NCBI RefSeq assembly: GCF_001594005.1
Contig: NZ_LTBA01000001.1
Location: 248,001 to 312,000, forward strand
DNA: 64,000 nt
Source: Clostridium tepidiprofundi DSM 19306
GTDB lineage: Bacteria; Bacillota; Clostridia; Clostridiales; Clostridiaceae
Direction: 5' to 3'
Shown here: positions 43,599 through 53,912 of the stretch, piece by piece
How positions within the stretch are numbered: position 1 is the stretch's first letter
Layout: every line of letters starts with the position of its first letter
Made by a program: the position numbers and the translations under genes
Notes under the pieces: model-generated
What the model saw: the letters and a program-made list of their open reading frames with translations, nothing else
The model's database searches: none
Told to the model about the DNA's origin: nothing

Positions 43599-44585
43599 TT
43601 AAGCGTAAAATCCTTCCTCAAATATATTTCTTACTTCTTCAATATTATGTGTTTTACCTAGAGCAAGAATTAATTTTATTCTAGCCTTTTGTCCTGGCAA
43701 AGCATCTCCAAAAATCACACCTGATTCTCTTAATCCTTTACCTCCTCCAGGATAACCATATGAATCAAGTACTCTTCCCTTGTAGCATCTAGAAACAAGC
43801 ACAACCACAACACCACTTTTTACAGCCTTTTCAACCGATTCCGCCATTTTAGGAGGAATATTTCCTCTTCCCATTCCTTCAATAACCAATCCTCTTGCTC
43901 CTTCTTTTACGCAAAAATCTATTAATTTACCATCCATTCCAGCACAAGCCTTTATTAATTCAACTTTTTCCTCATATGAATCTGTTAAAATATGCTGTTT
44001 ATTTAAATTGTCTCTGTAAAAAATAACCTTATTGTCATCCACAACTCCTATAGGACCAAATTCTGGACTTGTAAATGTATTTAAGTGCATTGAGTGTTCT
44101 TTTGTTACTTCACTAGCACAATTCAATTCATCATTTAAACACACAAGAACACCTCTATTTCTAGCTTCTTTAGATATAGCTGTACATATTGATGCTGCGA
44201 GATTAGCAGGTCCATCATATCCCAATTCTGAACTGTTTCTCATAGAACCAGTTACAACAACAGGTTTTTCTGAATCAATTGTTAAATCTAAAAAATAAGC
44301 TGTTTCTTCTAAAGTATCAGTTCCATGAGTTACAACTACACCTGATATATCATCTCTCTCTAGTAAATCCCTCACACATTTTGATAACCCCATCATCAAT
44401 TCAGGTGTCATATGGGGTCCAGGAAGACTAGAATAAGTATAAGTTTTAATCTCTGCAAATTTTTCTATACCTGTTACCATAGACATAATCTCTTCGCCGC
44501 TCAACCCTGGTACAGCAGCTTGTAATTTTGGATCAACCTTCATTGAAATTGTACCACCATTAAATATTACCGCAACTTTTTTCAT
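43599..44585 (-). CDS. ansA: L-asparaginase (cytosolic type)
   Basis: The enzyme hydrolyses asparagine to aspartate and ammonia. The 328-residue protein has both catalytic threonine motifs, NGGTISM (Thr12) and THGTDTLEE (about 86-94), the latter with the following Asp. No signal peptide is present, so it is cytosolic. The ATG giving MKKVAVIFNGG is seven bases after AGGAGG; the upstream open stretch of seven codons contains that site. It stands alone between the purine permease and a small HTH-like gene. Confidence 0.95.
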   Translation of the reverse strand: MKKVAVIFNGGTISMKVDPKLQAAVPGLSGEEIMSMVTGIEKFAEIKTYTYSSLPGPHMTPELMMGLSKCVRDLLERDDISGVVVTHGTDTLEETAYFLDLTIDSEKPVVVTGSMRNSSELGYDGPANLAASICTAISKEARNRGVLVCLNDELNCASEVTKEHSMHLNTFTSPEFGPIGVVDDNKVIFYRDNLNKQHILTDSYEEKVELIKACAGMDGKLIDFCVKEGARGLVIEGMGRGNIPPKMAESVEKAVKSGVVVVLVSRCYKGRVLDSYGYPGGGKGLRESGVIFGDALPGQKARIKLILALGKTHNIEEVRNIFEEGFYA

Positions 44586-44762
44586 AGTTTTTCCTCCTAA
44601 TATCATTATGGCTAGTCCACTTAATCAAAAACATTTGATTCAAATTTCAACACAAATAATAATCGATTTCCTCAAGAACATTTTACAACATTTTTTTAGA
44701 ATAATATATAGTTAATTTTTAAATTTATCGATTTTACAAAACGCCCAATTCTATAATATGAA

Positions 44763-44815
44763 ATATAAAATCAAGCATTAAAAACCTTACGGTTTTTAAT
44801 GCTTGATTTTATATT
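44763..44815 (-). terminator. Long terminator hairpin after the 56-residue HTH-like gene
   Basis: A perfect stem of more than 20 pairs (AATATAAAATCAAGCATT.. with its complement; core AAAAACC / GGTTTTT, four-base loop). The stop codon of the small gene lies in the 5' arm. A-rich and T-rich ends on both sides would let it work in either direction. Confidence 0.75.
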
Positions 44816-44979
44816 AGCCTATAGTGCTCTCTAAGAATGGTTTTTTCATGGTTTGTTAAGCAAACATGCCCTTTTTCTTTATCATTATACTCATCAACAG
44901 ACAAATTCAATATGTTAGCAATATTTTCTATAGACTCCCCTCTCTGCATCCTTAGTTTTGTAAATTCCTCATTCAACAT
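44809..44979 (-). CDS. 56-residue putative helix-turn-helix protein
   Basis: An ATG with GGAAGGTGAT at ideal spacing opens a 56-codon frame. The product has MLNEEFTKLRMQRGESIENI then ANILNLSVDEYNDKEKG, which resembles an XRE-type HTH without its C-terminal half, and ends CLTNHEKTILREHYRLI. A dedicated terminator follows. Whether it binds DNA is not known; it may be a short regulator or a sensor of a partner not in the window. It has no obvious operon partner, lying between ansA and the spore hydrolase gene. Confidence 0.75.
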   Translation of the reverse strand: MLNEEFTKLRMQRGESIENIANILNLSVDEYNDKEKGHVCLTNHEKTILREHYRLI

Positions 44980-45066
44980 AATCACCTTCCAAACTTTTGT
45001 AATTCAAACCCTATATACCACAATATTCTAATAATATTTTGAGCAAAATTATTTTTTTAATGCATT

Positions 45067-46350
45067 TCACACTCTTTTTCTAACAACAAAATTATCCTGA
45101 ACAAGTAACCAGTTTTGTGGAAAATCATTTCCCATTACCCAATAGAAAAATCCCTTTATGCCCAATTCTTTAACAAGATTTAATTTTGCTTGAATACTTC
45201 TTGCATCTTCAAACCAAACTATATGCTCTTTTTTCTGTTCATCAATATATTTAAAATAAGGTGCCTGAGCAACAATGTCATATTGAATATTCGCATTATA
45301 TTTTGCCGCTAACATTATAGCCTGTTGAGGACTAATGGATTTTGCCCATTTTCCTCCCTTTACATATGGTAATGTCCAATCATATCCATACAAAGGAATT
45401 CCCATCATAATTTTGTTTTTAGGAACCTTAGAAATAGCATATTCCATAACATTACGAACTTTATTTATTGGAGAAACCGGCATAGGTGGACCACCAGACC
45501 ATCCCCACTCATATGTCATAAAAAATATAAAATCAACTATATTACCATGTGCCTCATAATCATGTCCTTCATACAACACACCTACTTGGTTTTCTCTCAT
45601 TTTAGGTGCTAACGCTGATGATATAAAATATCCATTTTTTTTGAGTTCAGCTGAAGCTTTTCTTAAAAATTGATTATATTTTTCTCTATTTTCTGCACCT
45701 AAATATTCAAAATCAAAATCCAAACCTAAATAGCCTTTTTGTTTCATAATACTGATAGCTTCATGCAATACCTTATCTTGTAGTACTTTATCATTAAATA
45801 ATTTTGAAGCTATTTCCTTGCTGAATGTACCATTTTCAAAATTAGTAAGTACCATCAATGGCACAATACTCTTTTGGTAAGCTGCATTTATTATTTTCTG
45901 ATCATTTAAAGATGTTAATGTACCATCTGAATTGATATGGTAACTAAATACATTTAAAAAAGTTAAATTATTTCCTATTTTACCCACTTCTTTAACCGAA
46001 CGTCCTGCTGTTATACTCGGATCGATATATGCCCCAACATCTATCAATTTTCTTTTCTTTTGAGGAATATAAAGTCTCATACCTATTGTAATTTCATCTG
46101 GATTAGTAATTCCATTAATTCTTGCAAGTTCTTGCACAGAAATATCATATTTTTGACTGATTTCATACAAATTTTCACCAGGTTTTACCCAATGATATAT
46201 TCCCCAAATAGGAATAACTAAGGATTGACCTATTACAAGTTTTTCCGGATTAGGTATCTTATTTGCTTGAATTAGCTGAGTTAAAGGAATGCTGTATAAT
46301 TGTGCAATTTTCCATAAAGTTTCTCCCCGCTTAATAACGTGTATTTGCAA
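45067..46350 (-). CDS. sleL: Spore cortex-type glycoside hydrolase with two LysM domains (SleL/YaaH-like)
   Basis: The 427-residue protein has two LysM repeats (about 1-50 and 50-98: VIKRGETLWKIAQLY and WVKPGENLYEISQKY), followed by a GH18 barrel with LGLDFDFEYLG containing the DxxDxDxE-like catalytic glutamate. Bacillus YaaH/SleL has the same architecture and the same length, and acts on spore cortex muropeptides during germination. I chose a TTG start six bases after GAGGTG; the open frame extends 15 codons further upstream without a ribosome binding site. There is no signal peptide, normal for proteins made in the mother cell. A sporulation promoter could not be identified. Confidence 0.88.
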   Translation of the reverse strand: MQIHVIKRGETLWKIAQLYSIPLTQLIQANKIPNPEKLVIGQSLVIPIWGIYHWVKPGENLYEISQKYDISVQELARINGITNPDEITIGMRLYIPQKKRKLIDVGAYIDPSITAGRSVKEVGKIGNNLTFLNVFSYHINSDGTLTSLNDQKIINAAYQKSIVPLMVLTNFENGTFSKEIASKLFNDKVLQDKVLHEAISIMKQKGYLGLDFDFEYLGAENREKYNQFLRKASAELKKNGYFISSALAPKMRENQVGVLYEGHDYEAHGNIVDFIFFMTYEWGWSGGPPMPVSPINKVRNVMEYAISKVPKNKIMMGIPLYGYDWTLPYVKGGKWAKSISPQQAIMLAAKYNANIQYDIVAQAPYFKYIDEQKKEHIVWFEDARSIQAKLNLVKELGIKGFFYWVMGNDFPQNWLLVQDNFVVRKRV

Positions 46351-46425
46351 TGTTTTCACCTCATATAATTTATTTTCTTTATATAGCATATTCAATAATC
46401 AACTTATGAGTTACCGTAATTAAAC

Positions 46426-46451
46426 TCATTTTGGTGAAGTAAAAACTGCTA
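46426..46451 (-). repeat. Possible fragment of the dispersed repeat
   Basis: Read on the minus strand, TTTTTACTTCACCAAAATGAG resembles the last hairpin block of the dispersed repeat (ACTTTAATAAAATGAG in copy 1). Only about 25 bases match, in an AT-rich gap, so chance similarity is possible. Confidence 0.3.
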
Positions 46452-46499
46452 CAGGGAAAATTAATTAAAATTTACAATATATGATAACAACATTTTTAC

Positions 46500-46528
46500 T
46501 TGCTATTTATCATGAAAACAAGTATAAT
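46500..46528 (+). promoter_or_regulatory. Sigma-A promoter of the DEAD-box helicase gene
   Basis: TTGCTA and consensus TATAAT are 17 bases apart, leaving a leader of about 80 bases before the helicase ATG. Confidence 0.7.
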
Positions 46529-46613
46529 GATTAGGTTAGTGTTTTTTTAACTTAATTTTGAGATTAATTATGAAAATAATATTAATAATAAACTTGTAGG
46601 AAGGATTTAATTA

Positions 46614-48221
46614 ATGAAATTTAAAGAATTAAACATTTTAGAAGAACTAAAAAAAGCAGTAGCAGACATGGGATTTGAAAATGCTACACCAATTCAAAGC
46701 GAAGCAATACCTTTGATATTAGATAATAGAGATATTATTGGTCAATCTCAAACAGGAACAGGTAAAACAAGCGCCTTTGGAATTCCTGTATTGCAAAAAG
46801 TATCACCTAAATTAAAGAAGACTCAAGCAATTATTTTATGCCCTACTAGAGAGTTATCGATTCAAATAAGCGAAGAATTGAAAAGACTCTCAAAATATGT
46901 TAATGGAATTAACATATTACCTATATATGGTGGCCAATCAATCAACTACCAACTTAAGGCCTTAAAGAAAGGTATTCACATTATAGTAGGTACACCTGGC
47001 AGGGTAATGGATCATATGAGAAGAAAGACTATAAAATTTGACAATTTAAATACCATTATATTGGATGAAGCTGATGAAATGCTTAATATGGGATTTAGGG
47101 AAGATATAGAAACTATACTCGATGAAATTGAGCATGAAAAGCAAATGATTCTTTTCTCTGCAACAATGCCAAAGAGTATATTATCGCTTGCTAAAAAATA
47201 TCTAAACAACCCTGCTGTAGTAAAGATAGCAAACAAGCAACTCACTACTCCAACAATAAAACAATATTATTTTGAAATTCCTGAAAGACAAAAATTTGAA
47301 GCATTGACTAGATTAATAGATTTCAATAACCATAAATTATCGCTTGTTTTTTGTAACACTAAAAAGAAAGTTGATGATATAACAGAAAAACTTCAGGCCA
47401 GCGGATATGCTTGCGATAAGATTCATGGTGATATGAAACAAAATTTAAGATTAAATGTTTTAAGGAGATTTAATTCAGGAACTATCAATATTCTCGTTGC
47501 AACAGATGTAGCTGCAAGGGGAATAGATATTGATGATATTGAAGCAGTATTTAATTATGATCTTCCTGAAAATGAAGAATACTATGTTCATAGAATAGGA
47601 AGAACTGGTAGAGCTGGTAGAAAAGGTAGCTCATATACTTTTGTTTCAAAAGGACAATATCACAAATTAAAAAATATTATGAATTATACCAAAAAGAAAA
47701 TTAAAAAGTCTAATATTCCATCTGTTAAGGATGTAAATATTGCAAAGATTAACAATTTACAAGATAAGATTAAAACTATATTACTGGAAGATGATATGAA
47801 AAATTATATTGAAATTATCAATAATATTACTGATAATAATTGCTCACCAACAGAAATTGCGGCAGCATTATTGAAAATGCATATCGAATCTCAAAAAGTA
47901 AGCAATATAGATAGTAACTCATACGATAGTGATACTTTTGACAGCACTGAAGATGATATGACTAGGCTTTATTTAAATGCTGGTAAAGAACATAAAATAC
48001 AAGCAAAAGACATACTAGGTGCAATAGCTGGTGAAGCTAAAATTAATGGAAGTGAAATTGGAGTTATAGACATATTTGATAAGTTTTCCTTTGTCGAAGT
48101 TCCTAGCCACCATGTAAATAAAATTTTAGATGTAATGAATAGAAAAAAAATCAAAGGTAAGAAAATTTCAATGGAAATATCAAACAGTAAAAGAAGAACA
48201 ACTAAAAAAGTTGCTAGTTAA
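46614..48221 (+). CDS. DEAD-box ATP-dependent RNA helicase with DbpA-like RNA-binding domain
   Basis: The 535-residue protein has the Q motif (Gln28 region), Walker A SQTGTGKT (45-52), DEAD (151-154), SAT (182-184) and HRIGRTGRAGR (about 322-332). A linker rich in Asp and Ser follows, then a DbpA-type RNA-binding domain near 450-525. DbpA/CsdA-like helicases act on 23S rRNA or other structured RNA during ribosome assembly, often in the cold. It is monocistronic, with its own promoter, GGAAGG ribosome binding site and terminator, and is oriented opposite to its neighbours. Confidence 0.93.
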   Translation: MKFKELNILEELKKAVADMGFENATPIQSEAIPLILDNRDIIGQSQTGTGKTSAFGIPVLQKVSPKLKKTQAIILCPTRELSIQISEELKRLSKYVNGINILPIYGGQSINYQLKALKKGIHIIVGTPGRVMDHMRRKTIKFDNLNTIILDEADEMLNMGFREDIETILDEIEHEKQMILFSATMPKSILSLAKKYLNNPAVVKIANKQLTTPTIKQYYFEIPERQKFEALTRLIDFNNHKLSLVFCNTKKKVDDITEKLQASGYACDKIHGDMKQNLRLNVLRRFNSGTINILVATDVAARGIDIDDIEAVFNYDLPENEEYYVHRIGRTGRAGRKGSSYTFVSKGQYHKLKNIMNYTKKKIKKSNIPSVKDVNIAKINNLQDKIKTILLEDDMKNYIEIINNITDNNCSPTEIAAALLKMHIESQKVSNIDSNSYDSDTFDSTEDDMTRLYLNAGKEHKIQAKDILGAIAGEAKINGSEIGVIDIFDKFSFVEVPSHHVNKILDVMNRKKIKGKKISMEISNSKRRTTKKVAS

Positions 48222-48232
48222 TGATATTATGA

Positions 48233-48269
48233 TAAAAAGCCTGTAATTCGATGAATTACAGGCTTTTTT
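48233..48269 (+). terminator. Bidirectional terminator after the helicase gene
   Basis: A perfect 16-pair stem AAAAAGCCTGTAATTC / GAATTACAGGCTTTTT with a four-base loop and T runs on both strands. It ends the helicase transcript and probably that of the convergent tRNA. Confidence 0.9.
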
Positions 48270-48312
48270 ACTTATTACATTCGCTTTAGTATGTTTAAAC
48301 TTCATTTTTCCA

Positions 48313-48388
48313 TGGTCTGAGTGGCGAGACTTGAACTCGCGGCCTCAAGAACCCCATTCTTGCGCGCTACCATCTGCGCCACACCCAG
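48313..48388 (-). tRNA. tRNA-Pro (anticodon GGG)
   Basis: A 76-base cloverleaf on the minus strand has acceptor stem CTGGGTG / CACTCAG, D arm GGCGCAGATGGTAGCGC, anticodon stem CAAGA / TCTTG with loop ATGGGGT (anticodon GGG), T arm with GTTCAAGTC, and an encoded CCA end. It reads CCC/CCU proline codons. Confidence 0.95.
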
Positions 48389-48426
48389 CTAACACAATAA
48401 TTATATCAAAAAAACAAATAAAATCA

Positions 48427-48478
48427 ATCCCTAATTCCCTACTTCAAGTGTTATAGCTTGAAATACAAAATCAGGGAT
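48427..48478 (-). terminator. Branched hairpin after spoIVA
   Basis: Minus strand: outer ATCCCT / AGGGATT and inner TTCAAG / CTTGAA stems about 30 bases after the spoIVA stop, followed by TGATTTTATTT. It probably ends the spoIVA transcript; the interrupted stem makes this uncertain. Confidence 0.4.
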
Positions 48479-48507
48479 ATTTATGTTTTATCACGTAAAT
48501 ACACTCA

Positions 48508-49986
48508 TTACAGTATTATGCAAATCAGTCCTCCATTACCTTCATTAATTATTTTTTCTAGTGTTTTCTGAATTTTATCTTGGACATCTTCAGGCATTTT
48601 ATATAACTTCTTCTGAAGTCCTTCTTTAACTAACACTTCAAGTGACTTACCAAACATATTGCTCTGCCAAATTTCAGAAGGATCGTTTTCAAATTGTTCA
48701 AGAAGCGACTTAACGAATTCTTCACTTTGCCTTTCGGTACCCATTATAGGAGTAACTTCCGTCTCTATATTTGCTTTTATAAGATGTAAACTAGGAGCAC
48801 TCGCTTTTAGTTTTACACTATATCTATTCCCTTGTTTAACTATTTCTGGCTCTTCTAAACTCATTTCTGAAAGTTCTGGTGCAACCAACCCATATCCTGT
48901 TTCCCTAACATCTTTTAAGGCATCTTTCACTTTATCATACTCAATCTTAGCTTCGTGAAATATCTTTATCTTACTCATTAAGTCATTCTCATCTTTTATT
49001 TCACAATCACAAATTTCACCTAAAACCTTATAGAACAATCCCTTTTTAGGTAATAAATTTATCCTTGCGATACCATGTCCCATATCTATTTCATCTATTT
49101 TAGGATTATTTAAAAATTCTATTGTTTCAAAATTTGCCAAAGAGTCTTTTATATCTCTCACTTTAAATATGTCCTTACACATTTCCTTAACTACTTTCAA
49201 GAAATCGCTCTTTAGCCAATGAGATGGATTTAATTTCTCTATCCACTCAGGCATATCAATATTGATTTCTTTAACTGGAAATTCTTTTAATACCTTCTCA
49301 AATATGTCCGAAATATCCCTTTCACTCATATGCATTACATCAATTACTTCAACAGGAACATCATATTTTTGTTCCATACTCTCTTTAATTTTTAATGTTT
49401 CTTCTGAATCACTATTAGCAGTATTCAATATTATCATAAATGGCTTGTTTATTTCTTTTAATTCATTTATTACCCTTTCTTCTGCTTCTATATAATCTTC
49501 TCTATTAATATCAGTAATAGATCCATCTGTGGTTACTACAATTCCTATTGTTGAATGCTCATTAATTACCTTTTTTGTCCCTATTTCAGCAGCTTCCTCA
49601 AAAGGAATATCATAATCATACCAAGGTGTTCTGACCATTCTAGGTTTTTCTCCTTCTTTATAGCCTAAGGCTGATTTAACAATATAACCAACACAATCAA
49701 CCATTCTAACCTTAAATTTACTTTCTTCATCTAAACTTATCTCTACTGCTTCATTTGGTACAAATTTGGGTTCTGTTGTATGAATCGACTTCCCCGATGC
49801 ACTTTGAGGAAGTTCGTCTTTAGCTCTTTCTCTTTTATGAGGATTATCAATCTTAGGTATAACCATTAAATCCATAAAACGCTTTATAAACGTGGATTTA
49901 CCTGTTCTTACTGGCCCAACTACCCCAACATAAATATCTCCTTGGGTTCTCTCTGCTATATCCTTATATATATCAAAAGTCTCCAA
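48508..49986 (-). CDS. spoIVA: Stage IV sporulation protein A (spore coat morphogenetic ATPase)
   Basis: SpoIVA polymerises by ATP hydrolysis on the forespore surface to form the coat basement layer, anchored by SpoVM (encoded at 25.9 kb). The 492-residue protein has Walker A GPVRTGKST (24-32), the DCVGYIVKSALGYKEG region, and the C-terminal IQKTLEKIINEGNGGLICIIL tail typical of the family. It starts with TTG, six bases after GGAGGG. It lies alone between the tRNA and gpsA. Confidence 0.97.
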   Translation of the reverse strand: METFDIYKDIAERTQGDIYVGVVGPVRTGKSTFIKRFMDLMVIPKIDNPHKRERAKDELPQSASGKSIHTTEPKFVPNEAVEISLDEESKFKVRMVDCVGYIVKSALGYKEGEKPRMVRTPWYDYDIPFEEAAEIGTKKVINEHSTIGIVVTTDGSITDINREDYIEAEERVINELKEINKPFMIILNTANSDSEETLKIKESMEQKYDVPVEVIDVMHMSERDISDIFEKVLKEFPVKEINIDMPEWIEKLNPSHWLKSDFLKVVKEMCKDIFKVRDIKDSLANFETIEFLNNPKIDEIDMGHGIARINLLPKKGLFYKVLGEICDCEIKDENDLMSKIKIFHEAKIEYDKVKDALKDVRETGYGLVAPELSEMSLEEPEIVKQGNRYSVKLKASAPSLHLIKANIETEVTPIMGTERQSEEFVKSLLEQFENDPSEIWQSNMFGKSLEVLVKEGLQKKLYKMPEDVQDKIQKTLEKIINEGNGGLICIIL

Positions 49987-50048
49987 TATATACCCTCCTG
50001 TATACTTTTTAACATTATATATATATTGGAATAATATAAAAATTATTA

Positions 50049-51044
50049 CTAATAAATTTCATCTTTTTTATCTCTAGTCATTAATTTATATACACACTCT
50101 CTTGGTTCCTTATTGTTAAATAAAACATTGTATAAAGAATCCGTAATTGGCATTGAAACATTTCTCTCTTCCTTTAATTCATAGAAAGCCTTACAAGCTT
50201 TAATACCTTCAACTACCATACCAACTTTCTCACATGCATATTCCATACTGTTTCCTTGACCAATTAATATTCCAGCACGTCTATTTCTACTGTGCATACT
50301 TGTGCATGTAACAATTAAATCACCCATACCAGTCAGTCCATAAAATGTTTCCTGTTTCCCTCCAAGCTTTACTCCAATTCTAACTATCTCACTCATTCCT
50401 CTAGTCATAAGTGCTGCCTTTGCATTATCTCCATATCCTAAGCCATCTAAAACACCTGCAGCTAATGCAATAATATTCTTAACAGCACCTCCTATCTCAA
50501 CCCCTATTAAATCATCATTTGTATATATTCTAAAGCTATCTGTCATAAAAACATCTTGAACTATTTTAGCCGCTTCAATATCTTCAGATGAAGCCACTAC
50601 AGCAGTCGGAATATTTACTGCCACTTCCTCTGCATGACTCGGTCCAGATAAAACAACTACAGTGTTATATGGTATTTCATCCTTAATTACTTGGGATAAC
50701 CTCTTAAAAGTTTTCTCTTCAATTCCCTTTGCTATACTCACAATTATTTGATCTTTTCTCAAATAACTAGATATTTTCACGCTCATTTCTCTTATTACAT
50801 GAGAAGGAACCGCTAAAACAACAATATCACTACCACTTACAGCTTTTTGAATATCTTCGTATGCTGTAACACAATCAGGAATAACACAATTCTTTAAATA
50901 TTTTTCATTATGTCTGAATTTATTTATATTGTCTACTACACTTTTCTTTCTATCCCAAATTGATACATCAAGCCCTTTATTCCCTAACATTGCAGCTAGT
51001 GCAGTTCCAAAACTTCCTCCACCTATAAATGCAACTCTTTTCAT
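50049..51044 (-). CDS. gpsA: Glycerol-3-phosphate dehydrogenase [NAD(P)+]
   Basis: GpsA makes glycerol 3-phosphate for phospholipids. The 331-residue protein begins [20 protein letters not shown] (Rossmann GxGxxG-like), has [24 protein letters not shown], and the catalytic lysine in [15 protein letters not shown]. The ATG follows the der stop by one base, with AGAGGA nine bases upstream; in-frame starts further upstream overlap der. The der-gpsA pair is common in Firmicutes. Confidence 0.97.
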   Translation of the reverse strand: MKRVAFIGGGSFGTALAAMLGNKGLDVSIWDRKKSVVDNINKFRHNEKYLKNCVIPDCVTAYEDIQKAVSGSDIVVLAVPSHVIREMSVKISSYLRKDQIIVSIAKGIEEKTFKRLSQVIKDEIPYNTVVVLSGPSHAEEVAVNIPTAVVASSEDIEAAKIVQDVFMTDSFRIYTNDDLIGVEIGGAVKNIIALAAGVLDGLGYGDNAKAALMTRGMSEIVRIGVKLGGKQETFYGLTGMGDLIVTCTSMHSRNRRAGILIGQGNSMEYACEKVGMVVEGIKACKAFYELKEERNVSMPITDSLYNVLFNNKEPRECVYKLMTRDKKDEIY

Positions 51045-51045
51045 A

Positions 51046-52362
51046 TTACTCATTCCTCTCCCTAAATATGAGCTTAATACCTGTTCCCTCAAAACCAAAG
51101 CTACTTCTTAATTGATTTTCAAGATATCTTCTATATGAAAAATGTAAAAGTTCTGGTGAATTAACAAAAAACACAAAAGTAGGTGGCTTAATTCCAACCT
51201 GAGTTGCATAATATATTTTTAATCTTCTAGTGCCTATAACTGGTGGTTCTTTCATCAATATAGCTCTATTAATTACATCATTTAGTATCCCTGTAGATAT
51301 TCTCTTAGAATAATTATCATAACATTCTTTAACTATTTTAAGCACTTTATGAACTCTTTGCCCTGTTTTAGCAGAAATAAACAAGTACTTTGCATAAGGC
51401 ATAAAATCAAGTCTTTGTGATAACTGCTTTTTATATATATCTAATGTTCTATAGTCCTTTTCAATCAAATCCCACTTGTTAACTATAATCATAATAGCTT
51501 TATTCTTTTCATGAGCATATCCTATAATTCTTGCATCTTGTTCAGTTAAGCCTTCAACAGCATCTATTAAAAGAACACAAACATCTGCTTTATCCAATGC
51601 AGTTAAACTTCTAATTACACTATATTTCTCTATAGCTTCTTTAACTTTGCTTTTTCTTCTAATACCTGCTGTATCAATAAGTATAAATTTTCCTTCATCT
51701 GTTTCAATATAACTATCAACTGCATCCCTAGTAGTACCTGGAATATTACTTACAATATTCCTTTCTTCACCTAAAATTTTATTTATCAATGATGATTTAC
51801 CAACGTTTGGTTTACCAATAACTGCAACTCTTATTTTATCATCATCTTCATAATCATAATCTAAATCATCAAAATGCTTTACAACTTCATCCAACATATC
51901 ACCAATGCCAAGTCCTTGTGAAGCAGATATAGTATTCGGAGTACCTAATCCTAAATTATAAAATTCATAAGCATTGCCTTCCTCATCCAGTTTATCTATC
52001 TTGTTTACAACTAATACTATAGGTTTTTTGCTCTTTCTTAGCATCAATGCAACCTCATGATCTGAATCAGTCAATCCTTGTTTACCATCTACAATGAACA
52101 TTATTACATCTGACGTTGCAATCGCAATTTCTGCTTGAGTCCTCATCTGTGAAAAAATCACATCGTTAGTTTTTGTTTCTATTCCACCTGTATCTATTAT
52201 AGTAAATGGTTTACCAACCCACTCACTTTCCGCATAAATCCTATCTCTAGTTACACCTGGTGTATCCTCTACAATTGAAATTCTCTCACCTGCTAATCTA
52301 TTAAATAGAGTTGATTTACCTACATTTGGTCTTCCTACTATCGCAACAACTGGCTTTCCCAT
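51046..52362 (-). CDS. der: Ribosome assembly GTPase Der (EngA)
   Basis: Der has two GTPase domains and assists 50S assembly. The 438-residue protein has G1 GRPNVGKST (10-18) and DTGG in the first domain, GKPNVGKSS with [11 protein letters not shown] in the second, and NKWD (G4), followed by a KH-like C-terminal domain. The ATG giving [10 protein letters not shown] is six bases after AGGAGG. It lies two bases after the DUF512 gene and one base before gpsA, so the three are probably one operon. Confidence 0.98.
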   Translation of the reverse strand: MGKPVVAIVGRPNVGKSTLFNRLAGERISIVEDTPGVTRDRIYAESEWVGKPFTIIDTGGIETKTNDVIFSQMRTQAEIAIATSDVIMFIVDGKQGLTDSDHEVALMLRKSKKPIVLVVNKIDKLDEEGNAYEFYNLGLGTPNTISASQGLGIGDMLDEVVKHFDDLDYDYEDDDKIRVAVIGKPNVGKSSLINKILGEERNIVSNIPGTTRDAVDSYIETDEGKFILIDTAGIRRKSKVKEAIEKYSVIRSLTALDKADVCVLLIDAVEGLTEQDARIIGYAHEKNKAIMIIVNKWDLIEKDYRTLDIYKKQLSQRLDFMPYAKYLFISAKTGQRVHKVLKIVKECYDNYSKRISTGILNDVINRAILMKEPPVIGTRRLKIYYATQVGIKPPTFVFFVNSPELLHFSYRRYLENQLRSSFGFEGTGIKLIFRERNE

Positions 52363-52363
52363 A

Positions 52364-53698
52364 TTATTCCTCCTCACTGTATTCATTAATTATTTTTATC
52401 AAATCTTTTCCTGTATAATCACAAATTAATATCTTCCTGTTTAAGCATTTTTCTAAATCATGTACAGTATAATCATCTAATAAAATCTGTTCCTCTGTTT
52501 TTCCTAACTCATATCCTTTTTTCAACATAACATCTGGCATTATAACATATTCGCCAAGTTTTTCATACCTTGTTTGTTCAATAATATCCTGCCCTGTAAG
52601 CAATCCTGCTACAGTTATTGTGGTACCAAAGAAATTATTAACTATTTTTTTTACATCAATTTTTATATTTTCATTTGTTGAGGTAATTTTTTTTGAAGCA
52701 TACAATATTTCATCATACGCTGATTCACCAGTAATAATTGTAAAACTTCCTTTAATATTTTTCTTCAAATATTTTAGAGTTTCTTGTATAGTATCTCTAA
52801 ATAATCTTATAACACCCACTCCATCTTCAAGTTGTTCAAAATCTCTGTAAAATTCTGCACTCGGTACATCCTTCTCTGCTAAAACATAAAATTCATCAGA
52901 AAGCCTTATAAAAGGTACTCCAGATAATTTAAAATACTTTCGTTGAAGTTTTTCAACCATATCAATTTCTTTTCGAGCAGTTTCCTTGTCATATATGTCA
53001 AGCTTAAATAATCCTTTTCTATATTTGGTTATTCCTATTGGCACCGCAGCTACATTCTGCACATTAGGATAAAGTGCATATAAATCTTCTACAGTTCTCA
53101 ATAATTCCTCACCATTATTTATACCAGGACAAAGTACTATTTGACAATTGATTATTATACCAGCATGTGCCATCCTTTTTAATCGCTCATACACATTGCC
53201 TGCAAACCTATTATTTAGCATTTTTACTCTTAATTCTGGATTAGTTGTATGTACCGAAACATTAATAGGACTTATTTTGTATTGTATAATCCTATCTATT
53301 TCATCATCGCTCATATTTGTAAGCGTTATAAAATTTCCTTGCAAAAACGATAACCTAGAGTCATCATCTTTAAAATATAGTGTTTCTCTCATTCCCTTAG
53401 GAAGTTGATCTATAAAGCAAAATATACATTTATTTCTACAACTTCTAGCACTATCTATTGTTGGTTCATAAAATTCAATTCCCAAATCTTCATCATAAGT
53501 TTTTTCTATTTCTATTTCCCATATCTCGCCTGACTGTTTAAGCACCTCTAACTCTAAAAATTCGTCTGTTACTAAAAATTTATAATCTATAATATCTTTA
53601 ATATCTTTTCCGTTAATTTTTAGAAGAATATCTCCAGATTCTATTTCAACTTCTTCAGCAATACTTCCTGGGAAAACTCTTTTAATCTTATTTTCCAT
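52364..53698 (-). CDS. PDZ/radical SAM protein of the DUF512 family
   Basis: The 444-residue protein has an N-terminal PDZ-like domain ([24 protein letters not shown] at about 6-29), then a radical SAM-like cysteine motif in [10 protein letters not shown] (about 85-94), and a C-terminal DUF512 domain with [11 protein letters not shown]. It should bind an iron-sulfur cluster. The family is widespread upstream of der in clostridia but has no established reaction; a role in ribosome or tRNA modification is only suggested by the neighbours. I chose the second of two adjacent ATGs, five bases after GGGAGG. Confidence 0.88.
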   Translation of the reverse strand: MENKIKRVFPGSIAEEVEIESGDILLKINGKDIKDIIDYKFLVTDEFLELEVLKQSGEIWEIEIEKTYDEDLGIEFYEPTIDSARSCRNKCIFCFIDQLPKGMRETLYFKDDDSRLSFLQGNFITLTNMSDDEIDRIIQYKISPINVSVHTTNPELRVKMLNNRFAGNVYERLKRMAHAGIIINCQIVLCPGINNGEELLRTVEDLYALYPNVQNVAAVPIGITKYRKGLFKLDIYDKETARKEIDMVEKLQRKYFKLSGVPFIRLSDEFYVLAEKDVPSAEFYRDFEQLEDGVGVIRLFRDTIQETLKYLKKNIKGSFTIITGESAYDEILYASKKITSTNENIKIDVKKIVNNFFGTTITVAGLLTGQDIIEQTRYEKLGEYVIMPDVMLKKGYELGKTEEQILLDDYTVHDLEKCLNRKILICDYTGKDLIKIINEYSEEE

Positions 53699-53912
53699 CA
53701 TTTCCTCCCAAAAGAAAAAATCATTCATCTAATTATCTTACATTAATTATTATTGTAAGTCAATGAGGTTAATTTTCTACATTTTCTCACTTTCTGCTTA
53801 AGAATTATTTAAATTTCTTAAATACTATTGAAATTGTTACCAAATTGATTTAAACTAGTATAGGTTTTAGACGTTTATGATATTAAAATTCTACATCATG
53901 AGGAGGAACAAT

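Noticed and set aside
53877-53912. Longer start of the chemoreceptor at 53877
   Set aside because: AGGAGG is placed for the ATG at 53913, and the extra 12 codons contain that ribosome binding site.
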